Source: Isoetes taiwanensis (Eukaryota > Streptophyta > Lycopodiopsida > Isoetales > Isoetaceae). From it: a stretch of 64,000 nucleotides of DNA. The notes beneath the pieces were generated by a model. The model saw only the letters and a list, made by a program, of their open reading frames with translations, did no database searches and was not told the DNA's origin. This document shows positions 53,652 through 64,000 of this stretch, piece after piece. Position numbers and translations under genes: made by a program. The stretch covers positions 8,871,525 to 8,935,524 of the forward strand of contig JAJEKV010000017.1 of NCBI GenBank assembly GCA_021234155.1, given 5' to 3'. The number at the start of each line of letters is the position of its first letter. Position 1 is the stretch's first letter.

Positions 53652-53765
53652 CTGTTTGTTGCAAATTCCCATTAATTTTCGCTCTTTTACTCACAGTGCC
53701 TTGCAAGGGAGGAAAATCCCCTTCTTCGAGAACCACTGGAGCAGAAGGCAAAGAACTTTCTACTG
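53652..53765 (-). other. Exon-like segment of unknown origin
   Basis: The minus strand reads ESSLPSAPVVLEEGDFPPLQ then GTVSKRAKINGNLQQT and meets a donor GTACGC. The DFPPL word recalls LINE ORF1 or Gag-like proteins, but nothing else supports this. No neighbouring exon was found. Confidence 0.3.
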
Positions 53766-56189
53766 AATTATTCGCTTCTTTTTGCACTTAAACTGGGAGG
53801 TCACAGATCATCAAGTTGGCGGTAGGATCACGTCGTTTGGTTGCTGCCTTGGATGAAGCAGTATCTGTCAATCTCTACAGAAATTGGTCGAAATCAAACA
53901 GCCCTAAATCGGTCCACAACCTGATAGCGAACTCTAACAAAATTGATACCTTTGGAGAGCTCTCGAGTCAAACTTTCCAACGAGCAAAAGATCATTGAAA
54001 CTGAGTCCGGATGCACAAGCTCAAGGAAAAATCCCAGCAGCCCTAAGCACCATAGTCAGGAGTGCCCATTCTCCCTAGGTCTGCAAGCATTTTCGCACAT
54101 GAGGTAACATAAACACAGACTCTGCTCCATCTACTTCAAGGAAGGATATGCATCAACAAACTTCAAGGAGCAATGGAAGCATTTCTTGCAGTTTCCCAAA
54201 TTATTTCTTCTGTGTAAGCGACCAGAGAAGATGAATAAAATAAACTTCATGACATGATTTAGATAACCCATCTTCTCGAAGAGATATGGAGAACATAGAG
54301 AAGGCTAGGATAGACCTTAATAAGAAAGAGCAGAAAAGCAAGTCCATTAGGGCAAAAACAGGAACAACTTGAGGAAATAGAAAAGCAAGTCCATTAGGGC
54401 AGCCTAAGCTTGTGAATGCCTCGAACACTAGTTTTATTCTTCTAGCTAAGTGATATAGCCTTGAAGATATGTATATGCATTGCATATGTGAGGTTCCAGG
54501 TATCTATACGGTATACGTATGCGTACCCTGACACGTCACCAGTACATAGTGGACCTAAGGGGCAAGTGAGGGTTCGCCTATAATGGTTTTTATTAGCTAT
54601 GCTAATAAAACTAAAGGATAATCCTATTGTTTAAATTTGGTTTTTTCGGCAAGTCGAAAACTTTTTGGATTTTTTTTTCAGGCTGATTTCCCAAAGTTTC
54701 AAAGTTTTACCTAAGTTTTACCTGCCGAAAACAATTTCCGGCAATCCAAAAATCGTGTCCATTATTTTTGCTATGGTATGAAAAATTGGCATTTTGGGTT
54801 AAGGGTAATCGTCCTCCATGGAGGGTTTGGCGGACTCCTTATGCGTTGCATGTAAGCCATGGAGGACCGAGGTTTTTTCAGTGGAATTTGTCTGGATACT
54901 GCCTTTGGTATATCAGTTTTATTTCTGGCAGAGATGATGGTGATAGCAGATAAGGAGCCGATTTGGAGATGGGCTCTCCACGATGCCCTATTTTTGCTTG
55001 GCCAATGTTTTGTGGTAATACAATAAAAATGGAGGGAGAAGCCGTGCTGGAATGGCTGGAGGTGAGCAGATAGAGTTTCTATTTTCTGTGAAGGATTAGC
55101 CTTCTTTCTCCAATTTTGATTTTGTTATATGCTGGGCATGGCAAGATTTTTGTAAGTATATCTTCATGATCTTAGACTCCATTTTAATTTTTGCCAGGGG
55201 ATGCATGTAGTCTGATTGTTTTTGCCATGTTTAGTGCAGAACTGATTGGCATCGATTTTGGTATAACAAGTTATAATTGCAAGTTAAACTCCCATATTTT
55301 CAAGACAAACATGCAGTGCTACTTGGTATATTTAAGAGGTAAACATTTCTCCTGGCTACAATGTATAGCATTAAGTCTAAGATGGGATTGACATGAAGAG
55401 CATATTTTTGTGTAATGTCTATTGAATGGTCTCATAGACATTCAATTGATGTAGGACACATCATTTATTACGGCAAGTTCTTGATATATGCACATGCATC
55501 TTCTAATACTTGAATCTCTTTGTTGTAAGTTACCCATTCAATGTTGGACAGGTGAATTCATGGATGCTATGGGTCCTCTGCCCTGCTGCTGTGTCTATGC
55601 CTACATATTCGAAGTGGTTCAAAAACGGTTGCAGCATACCTTTTCGTAGTCTGATGGCAATAAATTTATGTATATTTTCTTAAAGCTAATCGTGATTGAT
55701 GTTTTTGGGACTGTCATAGGGCAGTACGAGCTTGAGCTGTCAGAACCAAGACAATTCAGAATTCAGTGACATCAGCAATGTCATTTTAACAGTGTTCTGC
55801 ATATTCACCATCGAAGCTTTATGGGTAAGTTGCTTAACTTCACTTTGTTTGTTTGTTTCAACCTTCTTAACATGATTTCATTTGGACATACATATACTAT
55901 TTCTGCGTCTAATTTCTCTATACATCTAGACCTAACAGGGGAAAATTACTATAAACCGGTCTAAACCAAGGCAGCCATATATTCCAGGATTCGAGGTGGA
56001 TTCAACTAAAGACATTCCACAGCAGCATACGTTACAAAGGAATACAAATGTAATGTCTCTTTCCATATTCTAGGTTTATTAGTTTTGTTCTTCATTTCTT
56101 CCACAAATGCTTAGAAAGGTGTGGACAGACTCAACCAAAAGCCTTTATACGTGCAGGACATTTATATGGATTCTCCATGATGAATGCTT

Positions 56190-57130
56190 TTTTAAAAGAT
56201 AGTATATTTTATCTCTTAAACCTTACAATTTTGTTTCTCATTTGTTTCAGGCCACAGTTTTAGGATATTCAAGGCTTGCTCTGGATCATAACAATGATGC
56301 ACAATAGGTATAGCTCTTAGTGTTTGGAGTTTGGAGTTGCTGCAACAGTATTTTATTCTGATATATTTAAAAAGTAATTTATTGCACCCAGTTTTCCATT
56401 ACTATTTACTTTGCTTATTTATCATTTCCTATCAGATTTTGTCCCTGCAAGAAAGGATATTTCTAGAAATTGCTTAGAATATGGTACATTACAGCCTCAT
56501 GCATTTATTCTTCTAGAATCACCAACAATTATCAATATATTGGTAACTTTCTTTTTGCTTCGAACCATCTGTTCCAACTGTGTTGGTTCTGCAAGAGAAG
56601 AACTTGAATGCCCATGTCCTATAGGTGGGATGTAGAGCCATTGGTTTAATTTTCTCTGTTTCATATTCTTGGAGGACTTTGCAGAAGACAAATGTGCCAT
56701 GACAGGAATCCCTTTGATGATGTTAACAGTAGAAAATTTGCAATTCCTTTGAAAAGGCTGTATGTTTTATCCCTTAGACCTTACAATTTTGTTTCGTTTC
56801 AGGTCACAGTTTCAGGACATTCAAGGCTTGCTGGATCACAATACCGATGCATCAAGGCTTGCTGGATTACAACAGTGATGCACACTAGGCATTATCTCTT
56901 AAGAGCTGCTGCTACAGTATTTTGTTCCAGTATTTTCAGAAAGTACCATTTCTTATCAGACACTGTTTCTAGGACAAACAAATATTTATAGAAATCGCTA
57001 TATCACCAACAATTGCCAGCACACTGTTAACTTCTTTTCTAACTGTGTTCCAACTACGTTGCAAACTTCAATGCCCATGTCCTAAAGGTAAGTTGCAGAA
57101 CCATTGGTTTAATCTTCCCTATTTCATACT
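56190..57130 (+). repeat. Duplicated exon-like block
   Basis: Two diverged units (about 56,190-56,660 and 56,755-57,130) share CTTACAATTTTGTTTC, an acceptor followed by CACAGTTT and ATTCAAGGCTTGCT, CACCAACAATT and ATGCCCATGTCCTA. The piece GGCTTGCTGGAT is itself duplicated inside the second unit. Exon-like text also occurs upstream (56,000-56,030, QPYIPGFEVDSTKDIPQQH). The block lies upstream of the Helitron end at 59,488 and may be captured gene sequence. Confidence 0.6.
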
Positions 57131-57139
57131 CGACCATAG

Positions 57140-59460
57140 CTCAACACACTTAACAAACATAGCACCTTTGCTTGGTTTGGAGCCCTAATCAAAGAAAGAC
57201 AATTCAAAAGATTTAGTAGGTTCATTTACATGAATCTGTTGATTCAATTTTCGGAGGCATTTCCTGCAGTTTATTTCTATGGATTCAATTCCCAGTGGCA
57301 TTGATGGCAGAGGCCACGTGGTCATGCTACACTTTATGACTTCTATATCAGCAGCCATATTTTCTTTCTGCAGTATTCTATCCCAATTGTAGCAGCCAAA
57401 AAAACTATTAATCCAATGTGTAGTGCATGTAGAATTTGGTATCTCCCTACCTTATTATCAGATTTGAAACCAAGAATATGAGAATGGGTGATACTAATTT
57501 ATTTCTGATGTGACAAATATGTAACAGAAAATAGAATGGCACGCTTTTGTCACCATAGATATTTTCATTTACCTCATTGTTGCGAAATTTCAAGTACTTG
57601 AATGAAACAACTCCATTATGAATAAAAATCATCATATCAGGCTGCAAGGATCTGCGAGGCCCTAGCCACTTTCTCCATGTTCTTCATTCAAGCAAATTCC
57701 ATGCTCCACCAGGTAGCCACTTTCTCCATGTTGTTCATTTCCACTACGTCATTTGAAGTATACTCTAGACAATAAATATTCAATACATCATTCTGAATTT
57801 CTTTCTTAATGAAGTAGCAGGTCGCCATATGAAGATGGAGCTTATACTCCAATGTCATCGTTTGGATGGAGCCATGGGCAACACATGCATTCTTATTCTT
57901 ATACTACTACTAAACTTTCCAATGAGCAACACAACGCATTCGTATTCCAAGCTCTGTTTGTCTTAACATCACGTGCGTATCATAATTGCTGTGGATTTCT
58001 CATCAAGTTCAATCCCCATTGTGCTTCATTATCTTCAATCAGGATAATATTCTGGGAAGGCTTTCCAAGAAAAAGAAGCAAGGAGTTTCACAGATCTTTG
58101 AAATGAAGAGTTGAAGCCACTCATAGTGTATCAGGCACCATCACCAATTACACTGTTTGCAATTCCTCTTTTCAGATTATCTCCATTATTACATGAATCC
58201 TATATCATGTGTCCATCAAAATTATTGAAGCTCGGGTCTGATTCCAGGAGTCAACCAATTTCGTTCACTATGTTTCTGTCATATGTCCTTCAAGTGCCAA
58301 TTGCCAATTCTGTTCAATATGTTTGTCATATATTTATGAAATGCCAGACATGCACGGGTTTTTCATGCTCTGGGGATCTTGATGCTCATTTGTAAAAATT
58401 TCAATATCAACGATTCATGTCAACAATTCATGTCAACGAGCAATATTTCTAAGCTTGGAACTATTCTAAAGGCTGCAATATTCTAAAGGCTGCAATAAAT
58501 AGGACAGGTTTTTTCTAATTACATTTTTGATAGGAAGAGAGTATCATTTGAAGTGACACATTTGTATAATTGTGTTATGCACATTATCTAGGATGTAATT
58601 GTGTCTTGCCCAAAATGACTCCAAGTTTGCTACTCAACATTATTTGCTTCCTTCATCATTGTCACTTAGTTTTAGACCAAAATGTTCATATTTGCATTAG
58701 CCTTGCCAATATCAAGGATAATCTATGTTCTACAAATTTTAATTTTCTTGCGTTAGATACTAACTTCGCAAACACAATGTCATACTCAAGAAATGCTTTG
58801 AAATCTACAAATCGAGTAAATAACTATAATCCATTTACCTCGCAAAGCAAACAAACGTTCAACCAATCATGCCTTCAGATCTCAAACGAAGTAAATAACT
58901 AACATCCAATAATCTTGCAACCAAACAACTAACATCCAACCAATTATATTGTCTGACTCGACTATATGCCATCTTCTTATATATAAGTATCAAAAATTCT
59001 CTCCCAAAAGATGACCCAACCAGGATATGACACATTTGATATTGAAATATGAAAATGACCTATATATTTCTAAATATGCATAAATAACCTTACCTTTTTT
59101 TCTAAGATCTTAGCAGCTGCCCTTCACAAATGACACTGGATGTAACAAGATTAATGGCTATGGTAACACATTTGTAATTGCCCTTCACTTATGAAGCTAG
59201 ACGTAGCAAAATTAAAAGCCATGATATAACAAATTAAAAGCCATGGTAACAAAGCCATGATTGCAAGGAATCTATAGTAGATGAACATAGGGCATCTTCG
59301 GCAAAATGGATCATTGAGTAAGTAACTAACATACCTTTGTTTCTGTTCTTATCTATAAATATTGTTTTCGTGCATGCTACACCTTCATTTTCGACCCACA
59401 GATGTGACGTTAAGAACGATGACCAACAATTAAACAGCCACCCTATCAAATTGTACTAAA
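57140..59460. other. AT-rich stretch, probably body of the Helitron ending at 59,488
   Basis: No gene is recognisable. Several short local duplications occur (for example TAGCCACTTTCTCCATGTT at 57,662 and 57,713, and AACTAACATCCAA near 58,900). There is no Rep or helicase motif, so any Helitron here would be non-autonomous. Confidence 0.35.
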
Positions 59461-59488
59461 GCCCGGCAACGCCGGGCACCATAACTAG
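59461..59488 (+). mobile_element. Helitron 3' terminus (plus strand)
   Basis: GCCCGGC-AAC-GCCGGGC (59,461-59,477) is followed by seven bases and CTAG at 59,485-59,488, then T. The hairpin is identical to the one at 45,583-45,612, so both belong to one family. The element body lies upstream. Its 5' end was not found. Confidence 0.8.
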
Positions 59489-60086
59489 TTATGGATTATA
59501 ATGGCATAATTAACCTAATTAAGCCATTATGGTCTAATTAACTAATGGTGACCAATGTGGGTGTGCCACCTGGCCCAAATAGATTGGCCAGGAGGGATTT
59601 ACCATTTTGGGGCAAGGAATAGGGGTCCTACCCTCCAATTTACCCCAAATTCGAATTTGGAGAGAAGGGGAGCAGCAGCCAGCAGCTTACACTTGTATTT
59701 GCCAACACTTGACCACCAGCCTCGAACTATGGATGCCTACCGTGACCATGGCTCTAGCCAAGACACCGGTTAGTCAATAGATAGCTTATTTTTCGCTGAC
59801 ACTTCTTTGAGTAGATGGGATGATTAAATTCTCTTTTGTAAGTTACTCTGAGTATTTGAATGGTGTTTACAATAGTTTTTTCTGCTTTTTCCGTGTATTG
59901 GGAACTAAGGGAAGGGTAGAGACCTAAAAGCTTCTTAGCATTAGAGATGTCTCTAGCTAGATCCCTTAATACCCAATAATTGCGGCCTGTGCACAAAGGC
60001 CAACCTGGCTGTGGATTCTATGATGTGGTTCAGCACCAGACAACGAGTATGAGGGTGAATCGGGGGTGGGGTCTTGCCTAGCGCGG

Positions 60087-60562
60087 CAGTGACAGAATAC
60101 GGCCGTATTCATGTTAGAATACGGGGAATACGGATTTTTAAAAAATCCCGTATTCAAAATCACCATACGCCGTATTCAATCTTTGAAACTGAATACGCCC
60201 GTATTCCTGGCGTATTCACACAGAATATGCCCGTATTCTGTTACAAGCCAAAAAAAAGGTCGAAAAGGGCATCCATCAGTCTCGTCGAATACTATTGGAA
60301 TGATCACTCCATATTGGAATTTTAATACTATTGGAATTTTAATACTATCAGATAAATAACTACTTACTATTGCAGTAGAAGATTAAACAGTTCTTATAAT
60401 TAAAAAATAGAGATTAAGCTGATCAAAATGAGTACAAGCATGTTTCTTGTAGAATATTCGAAGGGAATATTCTCGTATTCTCCGTATGCATATTTTCTGT
60501 ATTCGTATTCCGTATTCATTCTTGGGCCCCGTATTCATTTCCGTATACGTATTATGTCACTG
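60087..60562. mobile_element. Terminal-inverted-repeat element rich in GTATTC/GAATAC
   Basis: The ends CAGTGACAGAATACG and its inverse (CGTATTATGTCACTG on the right) differ at one base. The 476 bp between are packed with GTATTC and GAATAC words at both ends, giving much hairpin potential, and contain no transposase. CAGTG-type ends suggest the hAT superfamily. The flanking 8 bp match only partly, so target duplication is not proven. Confidence 0.6.
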
Positions 60563-61359
60563 TGGCGGCTACAAGACTCCTATAGTGTGCTAGGCTTATA
60601 CCTGGTCACTGTGCGTGGGCCGGGTATGGGTCTGACACTCTCTGGGCCAGAGGGCGGAGCCATAGAGGGCCGTCCTGGGCTCGAACGGGTTGGTAAGCTG
60701 ACCTTTAGATTTAGGGGAGTAAGTCGGGTACGGATGCGGGGGTCGTTGATGCGGCACGTGTTCTCTAGCACACCCAGGGATCCATCATACTTGGGGAGGA
60801 GAAGCCATCGGACCGGGGAGATGTAACCCGGAGTAGTCCCGAAGGGTGATTCCTCGGGATTGCGTCTCCGGAGGGCTACAAGCACGTCATAGCATGATTC
60901 AGCCTCTCTGGAAGGTGTGCATAGGAGGGGCGGATGGAGTGGACAACCCTAGCCATTGTCTTATGCCAGCCAACGCCATATTGTACTTCCGTCTGTTGGT
61001 ATCTTGAGACTCTGGCCGTCAGTTGACCCCCTTGGAGTCTGAGCCCGGGGTAGTGCTTTGTTATGGTGTTATTTCATGTTATTATGGATGTCGTATGATG
61101 ATGGATGGGCCACCCTCCATGGTGGTATATTAGTTTGCATGATGATTGTATGCTAACGTGTATGTATGCTTCCGCTGTATAGGATTTCCCATAGAGGACG
61201 TGGGACGAATGACACCTCCGTGTTCTTCGCCCAGACACTTGGCCATCCCAAGTGGCCCGAGTATGACGGAGGGCCTTGCCATGGTGATGTAGTTGCCATG
61301 GGAGGGAAATTCCCATATTTATACGATGGGAGCATCGTATAGATTCTGGGAGCGTCACA
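60563..61359 (+). repeat. Probable LTR (5' border not determined)
   Basis: The stretch ends GCGTCACA at 61,359 and is followed, one base later, by a primer binding site, so it should be a 5' LTR. It is relatively GC-rich. The real start may lie before the inverted-repeat element at 60,087, which could have inserted into the LTR. No pol motif of this element is visible downstream, because a LINE occupies that place. Confidence 0.5.
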
Positions 61360-61360
61360 G

Positions 61361-61373
61361 TGGTATCAGAGCA
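61361..61373 (+). other. Primer binding site (initiator tRNA-Met)
   Basis: TGGTATCAGAGCA matches the 3' end of initiator methionine tRNA at 12 bases. Confidence 0.75.
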
Positions 61374-61459
61374 TGATTTTGGTGGACCAAAATTATTGCA
61401 CTTGCCATAGTCTAACTATTTCTCCTAGGTTAGAGAATCCCAACTCTGTAATTAGTACC

Positions 61460-62150
61460 TTAGTTAGGCCCCGAGAGACAATTCTCTCCTCTCCCCCATA
61501 AAAATACATATATATTTGGGACCTGGCAGTATAGGACATGAGATAAGTTTTTTAGAGGGGGAGGGAGGGAAGGAGGGAGAATTGTAATGAAATCGGATGA
61601 AATGAAATCTTTATTTATTGCGTCCGTGAGACCATTAGGCCTAGAAGATGTTTTTAACATACACTCAACATCATAGATTAGTTCATCTAATATATCTTCA
61701 AGTAAGAACATATTAGAGCTCTCCTCCTCATAATCAAACTCATGGACTTTGATTAGCAAATTTAAATTGCGAATACTGGTATCTATCACTTTTATAAGAA
61801 AGCACCCAATTGCAACTATGGAAGTTTAAAGAAACTTGCCAGATTTTTTATATATATTTGGAAATTCGCCCAAATGGACTGATAGGCGGGACATTGTAGA
61901 ATAACATGTCCTTGTCCTCAACTTCATTTAAACCACAAACCTTGCAACACCGTAATTGATGTGATATATTTGTTCATCGCCCAACATCCACCCCCATGCC
62001 ATGTGAGTCGAGCCTCATCTACTTATCATATGTCTAAGCTTCATTGATAGCCCATTTTTTGGATATAAGGCATCCTATAGTTTGGGGTTCATGACCCTTT
62101 TATAATATGGAGGTGCCTTTTAGCTTAGCTCTTTAACAGAGTATGGCAAC
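61460..62150 (-). pseudogene. LINE C-terminal zf-RVT region, decayed
   Basis: On the minus strand, across one frame change, the text reads LRCCKVCGLNEVED then GHVILQCPAYQSIWANF and a tail ending near SSRPNGLTDAINK. The CKVC...H...C arrangement is the zinc cluster after plant LINE reverse transcriptases. It is a different LINE family from the one at 23,010. The 3' end lies near 61,560 in a T/C-rich stretch. Confidence 0.65.
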
Positions 62151-62920
62151 TCTAACTACTAAATCTGCCACTATGAATTTCACAATGTGTGGCTGGCCAT
62201 GACGTTGAATCTCAAGACGAGTTGTCCAGACAATGTGCACAGGAACATGGAAGCTCATCTTAGAGAGGAACATTGTTCGTATCTTCGCCCTAAAATCTAT
62301 AGGTGCCTCCTCAACGATGCGTCGAACCACCACATTATGGCACCTGCCTCTCTGTTCATGTTGCTCCTTGAGTGCTCGCCCAATATTCTTTGTTCGATGG
62401 GCTGATGCATTAGTGCGTGTGGCTAGGTGGGTCGGTTGTCAGGGGGTTGGAGGTCTGTCTGAGATAGATCTGGTTTGCCTTGCTTTTGCATGCTAGTGAC
62501 TACTTGTGGTGGACATGCCGAGTATATTGGACATGCATGAAGTAGCTCAAAATGGGTAGTGGGTGCAACGTCTATGCTTGTTTTTAACTTTTGTAGCTAA
62601 GAGCTTAGCTCTTGGTGCTTCTCCGTCTATTTCTGCACCTCCTGGACGCAAACTGTTCATAAGCCGTGACATGTAGCCCCTTTCCTTTTGCCTTGCAAAG
62701 TGAGTATCTTTTCTAGCTCTTGGATATCATGTTCTTAATTGGAGGAGCCTTCTTCAGATCTCTGAAGTCTGGAGGTCACATCTAGTGTCCCAAGCGGAAC
62801 TTGCCTTCTCCAGGGTGATGATTCTGTCCTATAGAGGTTGTTGGATACTGATAGCCATCTCCATGATCTCCCTACAGAGTTTTGCCAAGGTCCCCCCTAA
62901 TTTTTTTAATCAAAATTTCA

Positions 62921-63590
62921 GCGGAGCTAGGCATACAGAAGTTAGTTTGGCAGTGAATCTGCACAGGTTGCTAGTCTACTCAATTAAAAGAGGCTAGTGG
63001 TATGAATCTATCTTCTTATCCCTGTTGTTTGTTCCCACCTACAAATGCTTGACAAGGTGTAGATCTTGTTCAGCAACAATCATATAACCTATAGCGTTGG
63101 ATACACCACCTTGATTCTCCTTTTCGCAAGTGTAGAAGGAGGATGGCCATTGTATAAGACCAATGCAAATGAGCAAGTCAAAGATATTGCACATCTGAAA
63201 CAATTGTCTTCCAAATCACATAACAAGATGCCATAAGACTTTGCTTGATCGTAATCCAGGCGGAGTTGAGGCATACAGAAGTTAGCTTCGCAGTGGATCT
63301 GTGCAGGTTGCCAGTCTACCTAAAAAAATAAAAAAAAAAAGCAGCTAGTGGTCTGAATCGATCTCCTCATCTCTATTGTTTGTTCCCACGTGTGGATGCT
63401 TGACGAAATATAGATCTTACTCAACAACAAGCATGTAAAGTATGATGCTAGATATACGCCCTTGATTCTGCAAGAAAGTGTAGAAAGAGGAGGATGGCCA
63501 TTGTGTGAGACCAATGCAAATGAGAAAGTCAAAGATATTGCACATCTGAAACAACTGTCTTTCAAATTATAACAGGTGTCCAAAAGTCTT
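62921..63590. repeat. 339-bp tandem duplication within the LINE
   Basis: Units starting at 62,921 and 63,260 share GGCATACAGAAGTTAG, GTTTGTTCCCAC, AGGAGGATGGCCATTGT and AAAGATATTGCACATCTGAA. The duplication repeats part of the endonuclease coding region. Confidence 0.88.
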
Positions 63591-63960
63591 CTGTTGTTGG
63601 AACTGCTTCATGTCCTTTGCCAGTGGATGGAACTTTGTTAAGTGCTCTGTGCTTGTGCTTGCATTGAAGTCTCCAACTAGCATTACATGCCCTAGTTATA
63701 TGTACTACTGCATGTCATCGTATAGACCGATAGAGGAGTTCAACATGTCTACATCTGAATATTTGTGATAGAAGTTTGAATCTACATGTGGGAAGCAACA
63801 GAGGGCCAAGAGAGGGGTATTCCACTCTAGTTTTACACCCTTATCCACATGTAATGATTGTGTCTGTCTGCCTATGTAAGAAAACAGAAGGTGCCAATGT
63901 TGTCTTATAGTAGCAGGATGTTCCGCATGTACGAGTTTGTCTATACAGTCATTGAACAAT
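63000..63960 (-). pseudogene. LINE endonuclease region, decayed
   Basis: The minus strand reads GHVMLVGDFNAST near 63,690, the catalytic GDFN motif of the endonuclease-exonuclease-phosphatase fold. After a frame change it continues MCNIFDFLICIGLTQWPSSS and YTFLQNQGRISSI. It probably belongs to the same element as the zf-RVT region at 61,460. The reverse transcriptase between them (62,160-62,900) is lost or unreadable. Confidence 0.65.
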
Positions 63961-64000
63961 GAATAATGTCTAAAATCCCGATAGATCTAATATCCTCTGA

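Noticed and set aside
60428-60885. Open frames on both strands within the probable LTR
   Set aside because: GC-rich sequence lengthens random frames. Both strands are open and neither shows a domain.
61460-61789. 109-codon minus-strand frame as an independent gene
   Set aside because: It continues directly from the LINE zf-RVT reading and is the tail of that protein.

Overview
The window is nuclear DNA from a land plant. Spliced exons with GT-AG introns, nested Ty1/copia elements primed by initiator methionine tRNA, LINE pieces with the plant-type zf-RVT cysteine cluster and Helitron ends all fit this. A fern or other non-angiosperm with a repeat-rich genome is my guess: introns are long, and the captured 18S rRNA reads CGGAGTCATCGA where I remember a different angiosperm sequence. 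That guess is weak. Nothing prokaryotic is present.

The one clear host gene lies on the minus strand and fills the middle of the window, with ATG at 50,226 and stop at 15,586. I assembled 25 exons by hand with matching splice phases, giving about 1,125 residues of a HEAT/ARM-type alpha-solenoid protein that I cannot name. Almost every long intron is filled by a different transposon. Intron 3 has a LINE 3' end, intron 6 a Helitron end and intron 8 a tandem duplication. Intron 10 has a LINE 3' end and an LTR-element fragment. Intron 12 (13.2 kb) has nested copia elements, intron 19 a solo LTR and a LINE, and intron 24 a 3 kb non-coding LTR element.

Intron 12 reads as layers. An outer LTR element (edges near 25,840 and 38,150) was hit by a full-length copia element (25,889-31,063) with identical 5-bp target duplications. 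A second copia-like element (31,199-35,221) sits inside the outer element. It is chimeric: between its broken reverse transcriptase and its 3' LTR lie antisense 18S rRNA, a U6 snRNA fragment, the exact 5' end of 18S rRNA, and a fold-back inverted repeat made of its own polypurine tract and LTR start. This is the most unusual structure in the window.

Positions 1-6,868 are a second copy of 28,517-35,608. The differences are dominated by one-base insertions and deletions, which looks more like unpolished long-read sequence than natural decay. The same signature appears in the middle of the main copia pol and in the last exon of the host gene. Positions 6,869-15,160 hold no gene I recognise.

Upstream of the host gene (50,227-64,000) are a GC-rich patch with a perfect 28-bp inverted repeat, simple repeats, and a duplicated exon-like block. 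Beyond these lie a second Helitron end at 59,488, a terminal-inverted-repeat element full of GTATTC/GAATAC words, a probable LTR with its primer binding site at 61,361, and a decayed minus-strand LINE with an internally duplicated endonuclease region.
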